Part shown: positions 9,196 through 16,644 of the stretch, piece by piece
Position numbering within the stretch: the first letter of the stretch is position 1
Layout: each line of letters starts with the position of its first letter
Source of the DNA: Tractidigestivibacter montrealensis
GTDB lineage: Bacteria > Actinomycetota > Coriobacteriia > Coriobacteriales > Atopobiaceae
Assembly: GCF_024741235.1 (NCBI RefSeq)
Contig: NZ_JANSKA010000001.1
Coordinates: 372,001-436,000 of the forward strand
DNA length: 64,000 nt
Reading direction: 5' to 3'
Program-made: the position numbers and the translations under genes
The notes under the pieces: generated by a model
The model's input: only the letters and a program-made list of their open reading frames with translations
Database searches by the model: none
Told to the model about the DNA's origin: nothing

Positions 9196-10526
9196 TGGGC
9201 GAGGTCGCAACTGCAGCCCTGAGCACCACGTTCCTTCTCGCACGCGTCATCTTTGGGATTGGCCTGTTTGCAGTTGCCCTCGAGCCGCGAGAGCACTTTG
9301 GCAGGAGGCTCGCTCTTGCGGCGATTCTGTGCATCGCCGCCCTGACGCTTCTCTTCTGCCTCGAGGGAATGCTGCCCGGCATCTCCCGAACTCAGGCATA
9401 TGCCGGCGAGGAGGTGTTCTTCTCCGCACTGCTCGTTGCATGCTCCGTCGCCGTGACCTACCTCTTTGACGCCTCCATCTGGACGGCGCTCTTCTGCTGC
9501 TCGGCGGGATATGCCATCCAAAACCTTGCCTCCGGCGTGGGCGAGGCGGCATGGCTGCTCATGGAGGGAACCGGACCGGAGGCGGCCAGGGGGCGAGAAG
9601 TGCCACTGGGGACGTTCGCCCTCATCACCCTAGTAGTCACCGTTGCAACGTACGCGATTGCATATCTGCTGATAACCCGTCGGCTGAGCCGCCGCGGCCT
9701 GGAGCAGGTGAGCGACCGCTCGATGATCGCAATGATGGCCGTGGTCATGCTCATGGTCATTGGGTTTGACCTGGTGATCAAGAGCCTCTGCGAGATGGGC
9801 ATACCAGTAGCATACGCGCTGATGCTCCGGTTTGTGCATGGGTTCATCTGCGTGTTCACGGTTTGGATGGAATACGAGCTGCTGGTCAACCGCAAACTCG
9901 CATCCGAGAAGGACACGACCGAGCGAGTGCTCGCCGAGCGCGAGCGCCAGTACGAGCAGAGCCGCGAGAGCATCGAGGCGATCAACATCAAGTGCCACGA
10001 CCTGCGCCATCAGATACGAGCGCTGGCAGACGGGGGTGCCGTGGTTGATCCGGCCGCGTTAGCAGACGTCGCGCGTGAGGTCGACGTGTACGATGCGGCA
10101 GTTCACACGGGCAACGAGGCCCTGGACACAATACTTACCGAGAAGAGCCTGGTCTGCCAGCGCGAGGGCATCACGCTCACCTGCGTGGCAGACGGGTCGG
10201 CACTCGACTTCATGGCGCCGGCAGACATCTACGCGCTCTTTGGCAACGCCCTGGACAACGCCGTCGAGGCCGCTCGCGGGGCGAGTCGGCGGTCGATTTC
10301 CGTGGTAGTGCGGCGCACGATGGGAGTCACGTCCGTAAGCGTCGAGAACTACTACGACCTGGGCGCCCAGCCCACCTTTGAAGACGGCCTGCCGCAGACG
10401 ACCAAGGCGGACAAGGCCAACCACGGGTTTGGCATGCGCTCAATGCGCGCGATAGCGGAGCGCTACGGCGGCACGCTGGTGGCCCGTGCAGAGGATGGAA
10501 CGTTCTCTCTCGACATCATGATGTAG
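9195..10526 (+). CDS. GHKL-type membrane sensor histidine kinase (AgrC-like)
   Basis: The 443-residue protein starts with about 225 residues of hydrophobic segments (six or seven predicted membrane helices), followed by a coiled region (TERVLAERERQYEQSRESIE) and a cytoplasmic kinase. The likely phosphoacceptor histidine is in IKCHDLRHQIR, the N-box is LFGNALDNAVEAA, and the G-box is HGFGMRSMRAIAERYGG. This layout is typical of AgrC/ComD-like kinases paired with LytTR regulators. Its ATG overlaps the stop of the response regulator gene by one base (TAATG). The kinase gene is followed by a palindrome carrying a MITE and by two convergently oriented small membrane protein genes. Confidence 0.9.
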   Translation: MGEVATAALSTTFLLARVIFGIGLFAVALEPREHFGRRLALAAILCIAALTLLFCLEGMLPGISRTQAYAGEEVFFSALLVACSVAVTYLFDASIWTALFCCSAGYAIQNLASGVGEAAWLLMEGTGPEAARGREVPLGTFALITLVVTVATYAIAYLLITRRLSRRGLEQVSDRSMIAMMAVVMLMVIGFDLVIKSLCEMGIPVAYALMLRFVHGFICVFTVWMEYELLVNRKLASEKDTTERVLAERERQYEQSRESIEAINIKCHDLRHQIRALADGGAVVDPAALADVAREVDVYDAAVHTGNEALDTILTEKSLVCQREGITLTCVADGSALDFMAPADIYALFGNALDNAVEAARGASRRSISVVVRRTMGVTSVSVENYYDLGAQPTFEDGLPQTTKADKANHGFGMRSMRAIAERYGGTLVARAEDGTFSLDIMM

Positions 10527-10551
10527 GTGCGGAGATCGACGCACCTCGGAG

Positions 10552-10680
10552 CGTGGCGGCGAAAGTCGCCGCCGGCTACGAAGAAGGCCCCGGCGACGAA
10601 ATTGAACTGCCTCCCATTTCTCGGACTTTACTTACTTGTCCAAGAAATGGGAGGCAGTTCAAATGCCGCCGGGGCCAAGG
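10552..10680 (-). repeat. REP-like double hairpin (copy 2), split by a MITE
   Basis: The flanks match the unit at 5557-5616 almost base for base (GGCGGCGAAAGTCGCCGCCGG on one side, GCCGCCGGGGCCAAGGTCCC on the other). The loop region GACGAAATGCC of copy 1 is opened here at AAT by 59 bp of insert. The unit lies 35 bp beyond the stop of the minus-strand membrane protein gene at 10715, the same position copy 1 has relative to the GH3 gene, so both probably serve as terminators. Confidence 0.65.
10603..10661. mobile_element. 59-bp MITE with IS3-like ends
   Basis: The insert begins TGAACTGCCTCCCATTTCT and ends with its exact complement; including CGGAC/GTCCA the terminal inverted repeats are 24 bp with one mismatch, leaving only 11 bp in the middle. 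It is flanked by AAT at 10600-10602 and 10662-10664, a 3-bp target duplication, and the uninterrupted site exists at 5557-5616. TG...CA ends beginning TGAACTGC and a 3-bp duplication fit the IS3 family; no transposase is in the window. Confidence 0.8.
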
Positions 10681-10714
10681 TCCCACGTTCTTCTCGATAG
10701 ACGCTCCAAAGACG

Positions 10715-11026
10715 CTATCGCCGGTGCGTCACCGCAGCGCGCACGCGACCGCGCGGGTCTTTCACAAGAAGCGTCACAACCCAGATGACCAGTCCAAGAG
10801 CAACCACGCAAACACCCAGGAACGCGTCGTTGGAAAGTTGCTCGCCAGACGGCTGGAAGATAGCCACGCCCTCCTGGAGATACTCGGCCACCGCGTCGAC
10901 CAGCCACATGAGCGACGCGCCCCAGAACATGAGGCACGGCAGACCCAAGCAGAGGTCGTTGTCGCGGCGCAAGTACCACACAAGCGTGAAGGCGACAGCC
11001 ACCAGGACGGTGATGGCAAGCGTCAT
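10715..11026 (-). CDS. Small membrane protein of unknown function
   Basis: The 103-residue protein has three hydrophobic stretches (about residues 2-20, 27-48 and 66-88) and a basic C-terminal tail (KDPRGRVRAAVTHRR), so a small inner-membrane protein with a cytoplasmic tail is likely. I do not recognise the family. GAGGTG lies six bases before the ATG at 11026. The gene starts three bases after the stop of the other small membrane protein gene, so the two form an operon. They converge on the GHKL/LytTR two-component genes; a functional link is possible but unproven. Confidence 0.7.
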   Translation of the reverse strand: MTLAITVLVAVAFTLVWYLRRDNDLCLGLPCLMFWGASLMWLVDAVAEYLQEGVAIFQPSGEQLSNDAFLGVCVVALGLVIWVVTLLVKDPRGRVRAAVTHRR

Positions 11027-11029
11027 CGG

Positions 11030-11404
11030 CTACACCTCAAGCGCCGGGGCCTGCTCGGAGGCGGCGCGCTGCTCAATCGCGTTCGCGACGGCGCACAGGC
11101 CACCCCAGGCGGCAGTCACCACGACGGCCATCGCGACGCCGGTCGTCGCCATCTCGCCGAACATCGCCGCAGCGTCCGCAGGCGTGGCCATGGCAGAAAG
11201 GAACGGGAAGAACGGCACGACCTCGCCATGCCAGACGTGCTCAAAGGCGAGAAGGGCGCTGCCGCCCCAAAGCATCTTGGAGAGCCAGCCGAGACGCTCG
11301 ACACGGCGGGCGCATGCCTCGGTGTTCTCGCTGCTCTTCTTGGCCTTCTGCTCGATGACCTTCACAACGGCGCCCTCGGCGGCGGGTACGACAAAGCAAG
11401 CCAT
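11030..11404 (-). CDS. Small membrane protein of unknown function
   Basis: The 124-residue protein begins MACFVVPAAEGAVVKVIEQKAKKSSE, a short hydrophobic start followed by a charged helix, and then two or three membrane segments (LWGGSALLAFEHV, the FFPFLSAMATPADAAAMF region and VAMAVVVTAAWGGLCAV). The ATG at 11404 was chosen over the long upstream open frame because AAGGGA precedes it and a TACAAT-like -10 element lies about 45 bases upstream on the minus strand. The family is not recognised. It is followed after three bases by a second small membrane protein gene, and the pair is probably co-expressed. Confidence 0.68.
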   Translation of the reverse strand: MACFVVPAAEGAVVKVIEQKAKKSSENTEACARRVERLGWLSKMLWGGSALLAFEHVWHGEVVPFFPFLSAMATPADAAAMFGEMATTGVAMAVVVTAAWGGLCAVANAIEQRAASEQAPALEV

Positions 11405-11750
11405 GGCAAATCCCTTCGTTGGGGTGTGGTCGACACTTGTGCATTTTATTGTACGTTCTTGCGCGGCGTTCGCGGAAGTCGCACTCACCTTTGTAACCAA
11501 GTTTGTTGGACGCCCGCCGGGCAGACCGCCGAACATTTGCCGGAGTTTAGCTCCTCTTCTTACTAGCAGAATCGCCGACCTGCGGGAATGCGGCCGCCGA
11601 TTAAGAAAAGGAGCTGTTCTCCGCGCATGGGACGAGAAGGATGCGGGGCGTTGGCGCCGGAAGGCACGCCTCGTACAAAATCCCATCGAAAGGAGGCTCT
11701 CCGGCGCAAAAATGACGCCGGAGAGTGAGTTTCCGCAGCGCCGACCGCAC
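11405..11750. other. Intergenic stretch between membrane protein genes and the Bce-type transporter
   Basis: No convincing gene is present. The right part holds the hairpin at 11697-11725 that follows the ABC permease stop. The left part holds the probable promoter of the small membrane protein pair (ATTGTA at about 11449-11454 read on the plus strand). Confidence 0.5.
11697..11725. repeat. REP-like hairpin, GC stem with CAAAAATGA loop
   Basis: CTCTCCGGCG and CGCCGGAGAG form a perfect 10-bp stem around CAAAAATGA. Similar stems with CCGGCG/CGCCGG and an A-rich loop occur at 31255-31289 and 58060-58092, each just beyond the end of a gene, so they look like one dispersed family used as gene-end structures. 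Confidence 0.6.
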
Positions 11751-13808
11751 CTACAGCGCGCGGCGCGTGGTGCGCACGGCGGAGCGCACAATTCCGTGGG
11801 CCATCCGGTACGTAAGTGCCAGGTACCCGCCGTACACCAGCGCAAACAGCACCAGCCCCAGGGTCATCCCGTCAAGCGCGTCGCTGTACCCAAAGGCGCT
11901 CACAAGCTCGTTCAACACGCTGATTGCGCAGAGCGAGTGCGCCAATCCCACGGCAAGCGGCAGCGCAAAGGCAATAGCCACCTGTGCCCGCAGCGACCCA
12001 AAGATCAGACGCTCGGAGCACCCCAGCTCAGAGAGGGTGCGATAGCTGCCCGCAGAATCGCTCGCGTTGGAGAGCTGCTGGATGGCGAGAATGGCGGCGC
12101 AGGCAATGACCAGCACAAATCCAATGTAGATGGCCATGTACGAGATGAGCCGCGTTGTGGTTGTGCCATCGGCAAGCACGCTCGTGACGGTGTCGACGGT
12201 CGTAAGCGCCGATCGCTCGCCCAGGCTATCGCTCAGTCTCTCCTCCAACCCCTTGAGCGCAGCGTCGCCCTCCTCGGTGGGGCCAGCGTACATGACGTCA
12301 ATCACCTGCTGGTACGTGGGCAAGCTCGCCGCCAGGTCATCTGCCACTACAAACGTGCCGGGATTGGCCCCCAGGCCGTTGTCCTGGAGTACGGCCGAGG
12401 CGTCGTCAATCACCGTGGCGCGCGCCGGCGTGAGTGTGACATCTCCCACCGTGACAGAGAAGCCCTTCTCAAGCCCCCCGTTCACAAACGGCTCCACCTG
12501 GTCCATGTTGCAGAGCAGGAGGTACTGGCCATCCGCAAGCGAAACGGGCTCCATTCCCAGCAACGCACGGGCGGCGTTGTAGTCCGAGAGGCTCACGACC
12601 TCCCCCACCATGGCGTGCTCGAACCCCTTGGGGATGGTCTCCCCAGTAAGCTCCGAGATGCGCTGGAAGGTCGAGGTGGCGCCCTCAAGCTCGGACGGGA
12701 TGACGGCAATTCTCACCGTGGCGTGGCTTCCCACCGCAGAGAGGTCGATGCCCACCTTTGCAACCTCTGCCTCAAGGTCTATGGGATCCGCAACGGGGTC
12801 CGTCGGGAGCACCGAGATCGACGCGCTGTAGGGGGTTCCCTTCTCGACCATGGCGTTGAGGGTGTTGCAGATGCTCATGCCCGTGGTCATGGCCGTCATG
12901 GCAAGGAAGAGTATGAGCGCAATGACCCCCATGGAGAGCGCTGTGGTGTTCACGCGAGAGGCGATCTGTCGCGTCGTGAACATGTGGAGATCGCGCCAAT
13001 AGAAGCCCCTCATGTGCGTGAGCAGCGCGGTAAGCGTGCCTGCAAGGCCATAGAAGAAGACGAACGTGCCCACTGCGACCATGATGGTGGTGATGATGAA
13101 GCCCCCCTGCATGGAGTTATCCATGGGGAATCCGTCCCTGATAAGGCGCCAGTACGCAACGCCCATGAGCACAAGGCCCGCCGCCGTCAACACAATGGAG
13201 AGCGGCAGCCTGCGCACAAACTGCTTCTCGTTCTGTCGCGCAGAGCTCATGAGGTCGATGAGCCTCACGCGGCGCAGCGTTATCCAGTTGAAGAGCATCA
13301 TCACAACAAAGATCACGCCAAAGCACGCCAGGGTGAGCATAAACGCGTCCGTTGAGAAGAAGAACGAGAAGTGCTGGACGGTCGTCGCAAACATGCGAGC
13401 CGTGACAAAGAGCAGGACCTGCGAGACAAGCACCCCCAGGGCAATGCCCACGCCAAACGAGACTGCGGCAACCAGCAGCGTCTCCAGCGCAAGAACCACG
13501 TTCACCTGCCCCGTACGCATACCCAACACCTGGTAGAGACCAAGCTCCTTCTTGCGCCTGCGCATGAGGAAGTTGTTCGCGTACACCATGAGAAAGCCAA
13601 GGATCACGGCGAGAAAGACGGTAAGCCCATCGAGGATCTGTCCCACCTGGCTGAGCGTCTCGCCCACGTCGCCGCGGAGAAAGTCGCCCTGGACGCTCAT
13701 GGTGTTGAACGCATAGAACACGGCCACGCCCAGCACAAGCGTGAGGAAGTACACGGCATAGTCATGCAGGAGCTTGCGCATGTTGCCAAAGGCAAGCTTA
13801 GCGAGCAT
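11751..13808 (-). CDS. BceB-like ABC transporter permease (FtsX domain)
   Basis: The 685-residue protein has the length and pattern of BceB-type permeases. It starts MLAKLAFGNMRKLLHDYAVYF with a first membrane helix, has several helices up to about residue 300, a large extracellular region of about 200 residues (from about 325 to 530) and FtsX-type helices near the C-terminus (LVIACAAILAIQQLS, VAIAFALPLAVGLAHS). BceAB transporters sense and remove cell-wall-active peptide antibiotics such as bacitracin. The ATG at 13808 overlaps the last 11 bases of the ATPase gene. The adjacent two-component genes complete the classic BceRS-BceAB detoxification module. The real substrate cannot be told from the sequence. 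Confidence 0.9.
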   Translation of the reverse strand: MLAKLAFGNMRKLLHDYAVYFLTLVLGVAVFYAFNTMSVQGDFLRGDVGETLSQVGQILDGLTVFLAVILGFLMVYANNFLMRRRKKELGLYQVLGMRTGQVNVVLALETLLVAAVSFGVGIALGVLVSQVLLFVTARMFATTVQHFSFFFSTDAFMLTLACFGVIFVVMMLFNWITLRRVRLIDLMSSARQNEKQFVRRLPLSIVLTAAGLVLMGVAYWRLIRDGFPMDNSMQGGFIITTIMVAVGTFVFFYGLAGTLTALLTHMRGFYWRDLHMFTTRQIASRVNTTALSMGVIALILFLAMTAMTTGMSICNTLNAMVEKGTPYSASISVLPTDPVADPIDLEAEVAKVGIDLSAVGSHATVRIAVIPSELEGATSTFQRISELTGETIPKGFEHAMVGEVVSLSDYNAARALLGMEPVSLADGQYLLLCNMDQVEPFVNGGLEKGFSVTVGDVTLTPARATVIDDASAVLQDNGLGANPGTFVVADDLAASLPTYQQVIDVMYAGPTEEGDAALKGLEERLSDSLGERSALTTVDTVTSVLADGTTTTRLISYMAIYIGFVLVIACAAILAIQQLSNASDSAGSYRTLSELGCSERLIFGSLRAQVAIAFALPLAVGLAHSLCAISVLNELVSAFGYSDALDGMTLGLVLFALVYGGYLALTYRMAHGIVRSAVRTTRRAL

Positions 13809-14610
13809 CGTCGACCCCTCCCTGCACGGCCACAACCTGCATGATCCGCTCGAAGAAGGCGTGACAGGAGTCGCTGCCGCGGTCGAGCTCGGTGAAGACA
13901 CGCCCGTCACGAATGAAGAGCACGCGGCGGCAGTAGCTCGCGGCGGTCTCGTCGTGGGTGACCATGAGGACGGTGGCACCTCTCGACTGGTTCATGGACT
14001 CGAGGCTCTCGAGCAGGAGCTTGGCGTTCTTGGAGTCAAGGGCACCGGTGGGCTCGTCGGCAAGCACCAGCTGCGGGCTGGTGACAAGCGCCCTAGCCGC
14101 CGCCACGCGCTGGCGCTGGCCACCGGACATCTGGTAGGGATACTTGTCGAGCACCTCCTCGATGCCCAGCGAGGTGGCTGCCGCAACCACGTCGGCCTCA
14201 ATCTGTGCGGCGGGCACGCGCCCAATGGTCAGCGGCAGCGAGATGTTCTCGCGCGCGGTAAGGCTGTCCAGCAGGTTGGAGTCCTGGAAGATGAAGCCGA
14301 GCTTCTCTCGGCGAAAGTCCGCCAGGCGCGAACGGGAGATGCGCGAGACGTCCGTTCCCGCAAGCATGATGGTGCCCGAGGTGGGCGCGTCGATCGTGGC
14401 AATGCAGTTGAGCAGCGTGGACTTACCCGATCCCGAGGGGCCCATGAGGGCGACGAACTCTCCCGCCGCGATGGTGAGGTTGATGCCGTTGAGTGCGTGC
14501 GTGGTGGCGCTGTGACCGCCGTAGGTCTTTGTTACGTCACGAACCTCGAGCACGGGCGCCGGGGCGCCGTGGGCCATGCTCGCGCTGCCGCTGTCCATAT
14601 GGCGTGCCAT
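13798..14610 (-). CDS. BceA-like ABC transporter ATP-binding protein
   Basis: The 270-residue ATPase has Walker A GPSGSGKST, Q-loop FIFQDSNLL, signature MSGGQRQR, Walker B LVLADEPTGALDS and the switch histidine in MVTHDE, in LolD/MacB-family order. It starts at ATG 14610, with AAGGAG eight bases upstream; a further in-frame extension is not supported. It overlaps the permease gene by 11 bp and powers it. About 105 bases upstream of the start lies a perfect inverted repeat that is a candidate BceR-type operator. The two-component genes precede it on the same strand with a 157-bp gap holding that operator, so the transporter probably has its own inducible promoter. Confidence 0.93.
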   Translation of the reverse strand: MARHMDSGSASMAHGAPAPVLEVRDVTKTYGGHSATTHALNGINLTIAAGEFVALMGPSGSGKSTLLNCIATIDAPTSGTIMLAGTDVSRISRSRLADFRREKLGFIFQDSNLLDSLTARENISLPLTIGRVPAAQIEADVVAAATSLGIEEVLDKYPYQMSGGQRQRVAAARALVTSPQLVLADEPTGALDSKNAKLLLESLESMNQSRGATVLMVTHDETAASYCRRVLFIRDGRVFTELDRGSDSCHAFFERIMQVVAVQGGVDDAR

Positions 14611-14714
14611 GTGTGGCTCCTTCTCGTGTTGGTGCGGGCGGGCCGTTGCGGCCACCCGCCTTGTGATTGCGAGATACATGGTGGACCGCAACCGTCTGGG
14701 CTGCCATCGATTGC

Positions 14715-14742
14715 CGTGACACAACCTTACGTTTGTGTCACG
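14715..14742. promoter_or_regulatory. Candidate operator of the Bce-like transporter
   Basis: CGTGACACAA and TTGTGTCACG form perfect 10-bp arms separated by 8 bases, in the gap between the sensor kinase stop and the transporter ATPase start. In Bce modules of Firmicutes the response regulator binds an inverted repeat in exactly this position, so autoregulation by the adjacent regulator is the natural reading. It could also form a weak hairpin in RNA. Confidence 0.6.
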
Positions 14743-14767
14743 TCTCGCACGGCACGAGAAGCGCCTG

Positions 14768-15820
14768 CTACACGACGCGCGACCGCTCCCTGGGAAAGGC
14801 GATGCTCATGGTTGTGCCAACGCCTACGGCGCTTGTGGCCCCCACGGCAAGGCCCATCTTCTCGCAGAGCGTCCGCACAAGGTAGAGCCCCATGCCGGTA
14901 GAGCGCTCGTGCGACCGGCCATTGGTGCCGGTAAAGCCGCGTTCGAAGATGCGGCCAAGGTCCGCCTCGGAGATTCCGCACCCATTGTCGGCCACGTCGA
15001 GCACCACGCGCTCGCTGGCGCTGCCGGCACCCTCGACGCGTGCCGAGAAGCTCAGTCGCGCCTCTCGCCCGTCGTGCTCGGGCACGGCGCGGTAGCGCAC
15101 GGCGTTGTCGATGAGCTGCCCCAGGATGAAGACCATCCACTTGGGGTCACAGAAGACCCAGAGGTCCTTCTCGTCTTCAAGGCCACCCAGGTCAACGGCC
15201 ATGCGCGCCTCGATGAGCGCGCGTGCGCGGGACTTCACGGCCTCGCGCACCAGGTCCGTCAGCTCGCAGCGACGCAGGAGGTAGTCCTCGGCCACCGAGG
15301 TGCTGCGCGCGTAGTAGAGGGCGTTCTCCACGTCCGCCTCCACGCGGGCAACCTCGCGCGAGAGGGACCGAGCGTCCTCGCCGCGGCTGTTTGCCAGCGT
15401 GAGGTTCATCGCGGCAAGCGGGGTCTTGATCTCGTGGACCCAAAGCTCGACGTAGTGGCGATAGTCCTGCATCTCCTCCTCGAGCTGGGCCCCTCTGCGG
15501 CGCGAGGCCTGGGCCACGCTCTGCAGCGCATCCCAGGCAAGCTCGCCCTCGGGGTAATTGGGCTCCGGCAGGGTGTCGGCGGCATCGAGCACGTCCTCCT
15601 CGCCCTCAGCCAGCCGCGCAAGTCCCCGCATGAACGAACGCTCGCGCAGCCACTCCCACACAATGCTCACCAGTTCAAGCACAGCAACGAGAAGCACCAC
15701 GAGTTGAGTGGCGCCCGCCTCCACGCCAACCATAGGCAGCATGACGGCGAGCAGGGCAACCACTGCCACGGAGCAGACTAGCCGCAGCGCGTGGCTGCGA
15801 AGGTACGTAAGAGGGCTCAT
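14768..15820 (-). CDS. BceS-like intramembrane-sensing histidine kinase
   Basis: The 350-residue kinase has two membrane helices in its first 60 residues with almost no extracellular loop between them, the hallmark of intramembrane-sensing kinases that listen to their ABC transporter. The H-box is VHEIKTPLAAMNL, the N-box LGQLIDNAVRY, and the ATP-lid motifs are DVADNGCGI and GMGLYLVRTLCEKMG. The start overlaps the response regulator gene by 4 bases. With the regulator upstream and the BceAB-like transporter downstream it forms a peptide-antibiotic sensing module; signalling via the transporter rather than by direct ligand binding is known for the family. Confidence 0.92.
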   Translation of the reverse strand: MSPLTYLRSHALRLVCSVAVVALLAVMLPMVGVEAGATQLVVLLVAVLELVSIVWEWLRERSFMRGLARLAEGEEDVLDAADTLPEPNYPEGELAWDALQSVAQASRRRGAQLEEEMQDYRHYVELWVHEIKTPLAAMNLTLANSRGEDARSLSREVARVEADVENALYYARSTSVAEDYLLRRCELTDLVREAVKSRARALIEARMAVDLGGLEDEKDLWVFCDPKWMVFILGQLIDNAVRYRAVPEHDGREARLSFSARVEGAGSASERVVLDVADNGCGISEADLGRIFERGFTGTNGRSHERSTGMGLYLVRTLCEKMGLAVGATSAVGVGTTMSIAFPRERSRVV

Positions 15821-16494
15821 GCGTTATCGACCCGCAGCGAGTAGCCCATGCCGCGATGCGTTGTGATGGCGTGCGGCAGCCCCACCTTGCCAAGCGCCTG
15901 GCGCAGGCGGGTGACGTTGACCGTAAGGGTGTTGTCATCCACAAAGGCGTCGGTTGCCCAGAGAGCCTCCATGAGGTCCTCGCGAGAGACAATGGCGCCC
16001 GGCTGGCGCATGAGGCACTCGAGAATGCGCAGCTCATTGCGGGAGAGCTCGACGGTCTTGCCGCCGTAGCTTGCCTCTGCGCGCACCACGTCGAGGCTCA
16101 GGCCACCCGCGCTGACACGGGAAGCCTTGCTCGGCTGTCTGCGGCGCAGCAGCGCCTCAAGGTGCGCAAGGATGAGCTGCGGGTTTGCGGACTTGGCCAC
16201 AAAGTCATCGGCGCCCATCGAGAGGCTCATGAGCTCGTCAAGCTCGGAGGTGCGGCTGGTGAGCACCATGATGGGGACGTCGCTCCTCTGCCTGAGGGCA
16301 CGCGCCACATACTGGCCGTCGGTCCCGGGAAGGCCCAGGTCAAGCACCACGGCATCGGGCAAGGCGGCGGTGATGTCCTCGACCAGGTGGTCAAAGCGGG
16401 TGGCACACTGGACGTGGTGACCAGCGTTTGAGAGAAGCACCGACAGCTGCTCGCGCACGCTGGGGTCATCCTCAACGAGGTAGAGATTGGCCAT
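15817..16494 (-). CDS. BceR-like OmpR-family response regulator
   Basis: The 225-residue protein has a receiver domain (residues about 1-120: VEDDPSVR, phosphorylation site VVLDLGLPG, LTSR, and ADDFVAKSAN in place of the usual DDYVxKPF) and a winged-helix output domain (VELSRNELRILECLM ... TVNVTRLRQAL ... THRGMGYSL). The replacement of the normally conserved K-P pair by K-S after the invariant lysine is a small oddity. GGAGGG precedes the ATG at 16494. It overlaps the kinase gene by 4 bp and probably binds the inverted repeat at 14715-14742. Confidence 0.92.
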   Translation of the reverse strand: MANLYLVEDDPSVREQLSVLLSNAGHHVQCATRFDHLVEDITAALPDAVVLDLGLPGTDGQYVARALRQRSDVPIMVLTSRTSELDELMSLSMGADDFVAKSANPQLILAHLEALLRRRQPSKASRVSAGGLSLDVVRAEASYGGKTVELSRNELRILECLMRQPGAIVSREDLMEALWATDAFVDDNTLTVNVTRLRQALGKVGLPHAITTHRGMGYSLRVDNA

Positions 16495-16554
16495 CGCGCC
16501 CTCCGCATCCAGACTTGGTTATCTCGTACGGACAATCTTAGCATCGAGAAGGAC

Positions 16555-16584
16555 GCGGCCGGCACGCATGCGCGCACCGGCCGC
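16555..16584 (-). terminator. Terminator-like hairpin after ygeX
   Basis: GCGGCCGG and CCGGCCGC form a perfect 8-bp stem with a 14-base loop. On the minus strand GTCCTTCTCG follows, a modest pyrimidine tract. It lies 60 bp after the ygeX stop and before the bceR-like gene, separating the two transcription units. Confidence 0.5.
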
Positions 16585-16644
16585 CATGGCCCTGGGAGGC
16601 AGGGCTCGTCCTTTGCAATGACGCCCGCAGGCGTTGGGGTGGTT

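Noticed and set aside
11493-11509. GTAAC-CAAGTTT-GTTGG, similar to the 7-base-spacer operator variant near 30915
   Set aside because: It is not upstream of a purine or molybdenum gene and matches only a weak variant; likely chance.
11405-11845. N-terminal extension of the small membrane protein frame into the permease gene
   Set aside because: It would overlap the Bce-like permease gene and the hairpin at its end; the ATG at 11404 has its own ribosome site and promoter-like sequence.
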